64,000 nt of DNA from Rhodothermaceae bacterium Tc-Br11_B2g6_7 (lineage in GTDB: Bacteria > Bacteroidota > Rhodothermia > Rhodothermales > Salinibacteraceae): NCBI GenBank assembly GCA_001564055.1, contig LKNB01000008.1, positions 16,974-80,973 of the forward strand, given 5' to 3'. Below the pieces are notes generated by a model. The model saw nothing but the letters and a program-made list of their open reading frames with translations. It had not been told where the DNA came from and did no database searches. A program made the position numbers and the translations under genes. Below are positions 61,184 to 64,000 of the stretch, piece after piece; within the stretch, counting starts at the first letter, position 1; every line of letters begins with the position of its first letter.

Positions 61184-61897
61184 ATGGCCCTTCCTGTTGT
61201 GTATCCGCTGATCGGCATTACCACGTCATTTAACGACGGCGAACAGCGCCTTGCCCTACCCTACGTGCGGGCCGTGGAAGCGGCCGGCGGGCTGCCGTGG
61301 ATCGTGCCGATGGTAGAAGGCGATGGCCCGATGACTGCACTCGCCGGACAACTGGACGGGCTGATTGTGACGGGCGGCCCGGCCATTACGGAGGGGCTGG
61401 TGGGCACGCTCCCCGACGACATTGCCGAGACGGCGCCTGAGCGGCGGACGGCAGACCGGGGCCTCCTCCGGCGATTTCTGGCTGCAGGGAAGCCCATCCT
61501 CGGTATTTGCTACGGCATGCAACTGCTCAATGCCCTGGCGGGCGGCACCATCTACGCCGATGTGGAGCAACAGCAGACCGGCGCGTCCACCCACAGCCAG
61601 AAGCGCGGGGCCACAACCCACGCGCTGCGCTGCGTGCCGGGGACTCACCTGGCGCGCTTGCTCGGCGATGAAGTCGACAGCATCAACACGCGCCACCTGC
61701 AGGCCTTAGCCTCGGTGGCGCCGCCGTACCGCGTAGCAGCCGTGGCGCCCGATGGGGTGGTGGAAGGCATAGAGCATCCCGATGGCCACATTCTCGGCGT
61801 ACAATTTCATCCAGAGCGCATGGGTGCCGCCATGCAGCCCCTCTTTACGCATCTGATTGCACAGGCCCGCACGCAGCACACCCCTGCCCTTTCGTAG
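61184..61897 (+). CDS. Gamma-glutamyl-gamma-aminobutyrate hydrolase-type C26 peptidase (PuuD-like)
   Basis: The 237-residue class I GATase-fold enzyme has oxyanion LDGLIVTGGPAI, nucleophile C109 in ILGICYGMQLLNALAGG, and H209/E211 in ILGVQFHPERMG. The loop DEVDSINTRHLQAL is typical of PuuD. The family cuts gamma-glutamyl bonds, for example in putrescine breakdown; no other polyamine gene is nearby, so the substrate is open. ATG 61184 (MALPVVYPLIGIT) gives the family N-terminus. It precedes the transglycosylase-like gene by 39 bases; co-transcription is likely. Confidence 0.9.
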   Translation: MALPVVYPLIGITTSFNDGEQRLALPYVRAVEAAGGLPWIVPMVEGDGPMTALAGQLDGLIVTGGPAITEGLVGTLPDDIAETAPERRTADRGLLRRFLAAGKPILGICYGMQLLNALAGGTIYADVEQQQTGASTHSQKRGATTHALRCVPGTHLARLLGDEVDSINTRHLQALASVAPPYRVAAVAPDGVVEGIEHPDGHILGVQFHPERMGAAMQPLFTHLIAQARTQHTPALS

Positions 61898-61936
61898 GAC
61901 CTCTTCCTTTTTGTTCAAGGCTCTCGGTTTACGCCC

Positions 61937-63772
61937 ATGTCGCCCTCTACTGTCTCTTCCTCCTCTCGCCCCCGCGCGCTCTGGACAGCCACTGTAGCCG
62001 TGCTCCTTGTGGTTGGACTGGGGCTCACCATTTCGGGCAGCGGCGACCTGACGGCCAGCGAAGCCATGAGCCGCTACGTGCTGCCGGCCCTCGACGTAGG
62101 AAACTACTCAGCCGTGGAGGTGGCCGCCACTACGGCCCTCACGAACGTTACCCTGCGCGACCACGCCTTGCATCCGCACCATCGCTTTCAGTCGTACTTT
62201 GCCCGGCATGAACCGACGGCTGCGGTGCCTTTCGGTACAGCGCACACACAGGACAAGCGCCTCACCGCCTTCCACGACCTGCTGGATATGTTCGTAACCC
62301 GGCAAGGGGTGGATGATAACTTTACGATGCGCTTTCGGGACAGCCGCACAGGCGAGCTCTTGAAGATCCACACGCTGGAGGATGCCCGCGCGGCCTATCG
62401 CGCATCGGGAGAGGCCGACTGGCCGGCCATTGACCGCGAGCGCCGACAGGAGACCCGTCGCATCCTGGATGCGATGGAGAAGAGCGGCTTCCCGCGCGAG
62501 CACATCAGTGTGCGCTGGGGGCGCGCCAACCAAATGCTGGAAGCCCGTGAGCGCAAGGCGCTGGTCCACGAGTACGAGATCCGCCTGGCCCGCATGCTGG
62601 ACCTGAGCCTGCTGGTGACGGAGCTTAGCACGGTGGAGACCTTTAACCAAGACCACCTCGTCTCCTCTGCCGGCGCCCGCGGACGGTACCAGATGATGCC
62701 CTCTCAGCTCCGCCGCCATAACATTCACCAGTACCGCCTCTCGGCAGAAGCCGGGCGCGGCGTGGACGTGCGGGAGGAGCTGCACCCGCTCATCACAATG
62801 GAGCAGGCCTTCAAGATGGTGCGCAGCCACGTGAATGCCTTCGGCAGCGAGATTCCGGGCATCTCGGCCTACCACACGGGGCCCGGGAATGTCTTCCACG
62901 TACTGCGGCGGTTTGTGGAGAACGAGCCCGACGCGATGGTCTACCCGCGCAATGTGCTGGACGGCTATATCTGGGCGCTCACCGAGGGCTTTGGCCTTGT
63001 CTCCCGCGAGTCCACCTTTAAGACATATTCGCAGGGCTACGTGCCCTCTCTTTACGGCGCCCTCCGGGCCACGGAGCACCTGCCGGTGGACACCTCCGGG
63101 ACGATGCGCGCCGAGCAGGTGCAGCTGGCCTCCGGGCAGTCCATCACGCTACGAGAGCTGCTGGAGGTGCTCGCCGACGCCGAAGACCTCGACTGGCATC
63201 CAGCACCAGCCGGGGCGTCAGCGTATGCGGGCTTCCGGGCCATGAACATGCATTTCGATCTCCCGGCTCCTGCACCGGGCCTCACGGTGCCGGCCGGCGG
63301 CAACGCCCGCCTGACCGCGACCTCCGGCGGTCACCCCGTGCGCTTCTTCTTGCCCATTGGCGCTATCGCGCACCTGGAGGCCCACGGCCTGCACATCATC
63401 GACCGCTCCGCCACGCGCGCCTTTGACGAACATACCTACACGCTCCGCCCTTCAGAGTACACGGAGTGGGACCGGCGGTACGCGGCGCTCGTCGAGAGCG
63501 TGGGGCAGTTTGGCTTTACGGAGGCCAACAAAACGCGGCTGCACGAAATCGGGAAGGCGTTTGAAGCCCTGCTGGAGGACAACCCAAGCCAGTTCCGCCA
63601 GATGCAGCACTATGCCGTCCAGACGCACATTAACCTGTGGGACTTCGGCGCGTGGCATCCGCGAGCCGGTCCCACGCGCGAGGCTCGCCAGCGCCTGCGG
63701 CTCCCGCCGCATCCTCCGCAGCACCTCGATATCGCGTCGCCATCGCTGCCCAGCGCGCTGCGTGCTAACTGA
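61937..63772 (+). CDS. Exported lytic-transglycosylase-like protein
   Basis: The 611-residue protein has a signal or anchor helix (ALWTATVAVLLVVGLGLTI, residues about 14-32) and an SLT-like core. The probable catalytic residue is E234 in ELSTVETFNQDHLVSSAGARGRYQMMP; a spacing of nine residues to S243 matches the usual E...S-x-x-G-A-x-G pattern. The second SLT motif AYHTGPGNV (near residue 313) replaces the usual AYNAGPGNV. Long flanking regions of unknown fold (33-220 and 330-611) are unusual for the family; the C-terminal part is beta-rich. It likely cuts or binds peptidoglycan in the periplasm. It follows the C26 peptidase gene by 39 bases. Confidence 0.78.
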   Translation: MSPSTVSSSSRPRALWTATVAVLLVVGLGLTISGSGDLTASEAMSRYVLPALDVGNYSAVEVAATTALTNVTLRDHALHPHHRFQSYFARHEPTAAVPFGTAHTQDKRLTAFHDLLDMFVTRQGVDDNFTMRFRDSRTGELLKIHTLEDARAAYRASGEADWPAIDRERRQETRRILDAMEKSGFPREHISVRWGRANQMLEARERKALVHEYEIRLARMLDLSLLVTELSTVETFNQDHLVSSAGARGRYQMMPSQLRRHNIHQYRLSAEAGRGVDVREELHPLITMEQAFKMVRSHVNAFGSEIPGISAYHTGPGNVFHVLRRFVENEPDAMVYPRNVLDGYIWALTEGFGLVSRESTFKTYSQGYVPSLYGALRATEHLPVDTSGTMRAEQVQLASGQSITLRELLEVLADAEDLDWHPAPAGASAYAGFRAMNMHFDLPAPAPGLTVPAGGNARLTATSGGHPVRFFLPIGAIAHLEAHGLHIIDRSATRAFDEHTYTLRPSEYTEWDRRYAALVESVGQFGFTEANKTRLHEIGKAFEALLEDNPSQFRQMQHYAVQTHINLWDFGAWHPRAGPTREARQRLRLPPHPPQHLDIASPSLPSALRAN

Positions 63773-63880
63773 TGGCAGGGCGCCCCTGCTATCCATGCAG
63801 AAAGCAGCCGCACCAAGCGCGCGCACCGAGCCACTGGGCTGTGCGTTTGGTGCGGGCTATAAGCGAACTACTCATGCGGA

Positions 63881-64000
63881 TCAAGGGTTGAGGGCGAGCA
63901 GAAGCATCGCGGCGGCGAGCCGTCCGAAGGCGTGCACGAGCAGGCCCCTGTAGGAGCGCACTTTCGAGGCCCGCTGAATGCCCGTTTTCTCATCAATCCA
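63881..64000 (-). CDS. 3' end of a gene cut by the window edge
   Basis: Reading from 64000 backwards gives 39 open codons (WIDEKTGIQRASKVRSYRG, then LLVHAFGRLAAAMLLLALNP) ending in TGA at 63881-63883. Preceding bases between 63773 and 63880 contain an imperfect inverted repeat (GCACCAA... and ...TTGGTGC) that could be a terminator or an insertion-sequence end. The fragment is too short to assign; a transposase C-terminus is one possibility. Confidence 0.4.
   Translation of the reverse strand, partial: WIDEKTGIQRASKVRSYRGLLVHAFGRLAAAMLLLALNP

Overview
The window is most consistent with a halophilic or marine member of the Rhodothermota (Salinibacter-like Bacteroidota relatives). Evidence: a SusC/SusD pair with lipoprotein glycosidases, PD40/TolB-type proteins, GC-rich codon use, Asp/Glu-rich proteins, several lipoproteins with LxGC-type lipoboxes, and generally weak Shine-Dalgarno sites. 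This placement is an inference from gene content; no rRNA is present. The DNA is chromosomal, with housekeeping genes (dnaG, dapD, deoC, pncB, hrpB, tRNA-Cys) between accessory islands.

Layout. 1-12.6 kb: a minus-strand set (RoxA-like ribosomal oxygenase, a 58-residue zinc-ribbon membrane protein, a small anchored protein, a large amidohydrolase with PD40 repeats), then a plus-strand tandem universal stress protein, a DUF389 membrane protein, tRNA-Cys with its terminator, and tspO. A DUF5996 gene, pncB, an isolated contractile-tail tube protein and a small membrane-protein gene broken by an amber codon follow. 12.7-27.9 kb: a beta-glucan utilisation locus (LacI regulator, SusC, SusD, PKD-GH16 endoglucanase, GH3 beta-glucosidase, MFS sugar porter), then a short GlpA-like dehydrogenase. 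The SusC promoter carries two TGAAACC/GGTTTCA operators. A second motif, GGAAGCGCT, recurs in front of SusC, the sugar porter and the GlpA-like gene.

28-37.9 kb, minus strand: a DEDDh exonuclease, a DUF4236 membrane protein and a compact five-gene cassette (esterase, ATP-grasp, circularly permuted ATP-grasp, class I glutamine amidotransferase, esterase). The cassette looks like an uncharacterised amide or peptide-bond-forming pathway and is the strongest candidate for a new system. A PD40 lipoprotein and an M20 metallopeptidase follow. 37.9-39.3 kb: a REP-associated tyrosine transposase flanked by complex palindromic repeats.

39.2-49.6 kb: an amino-acid permease divergent from an S9 peptidase; a TonB-dependent receptor behind a complete SAM-I riboswitch with readable antiterminator and terminator; an isochorismatase-like hydrolase; a PD-(D/E)XK nuclease with two CxxC pairs; an amphi-Trp protein; and a COG0523 GTPase without its CxCC motif. 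49.6-64 kb: hrpB, an acidic helical protein, a HEPN protein, dnaG, dapD, a SPOR lipoprotein, deoC, an R2-like ligand-binding oxidase, an Smr protein, a C26 peptidase and a lytic-transglycosylase-like protein. The window is cut at both ends inside probable genes. No CRISPR array, prophage or rRNA operon was seen.
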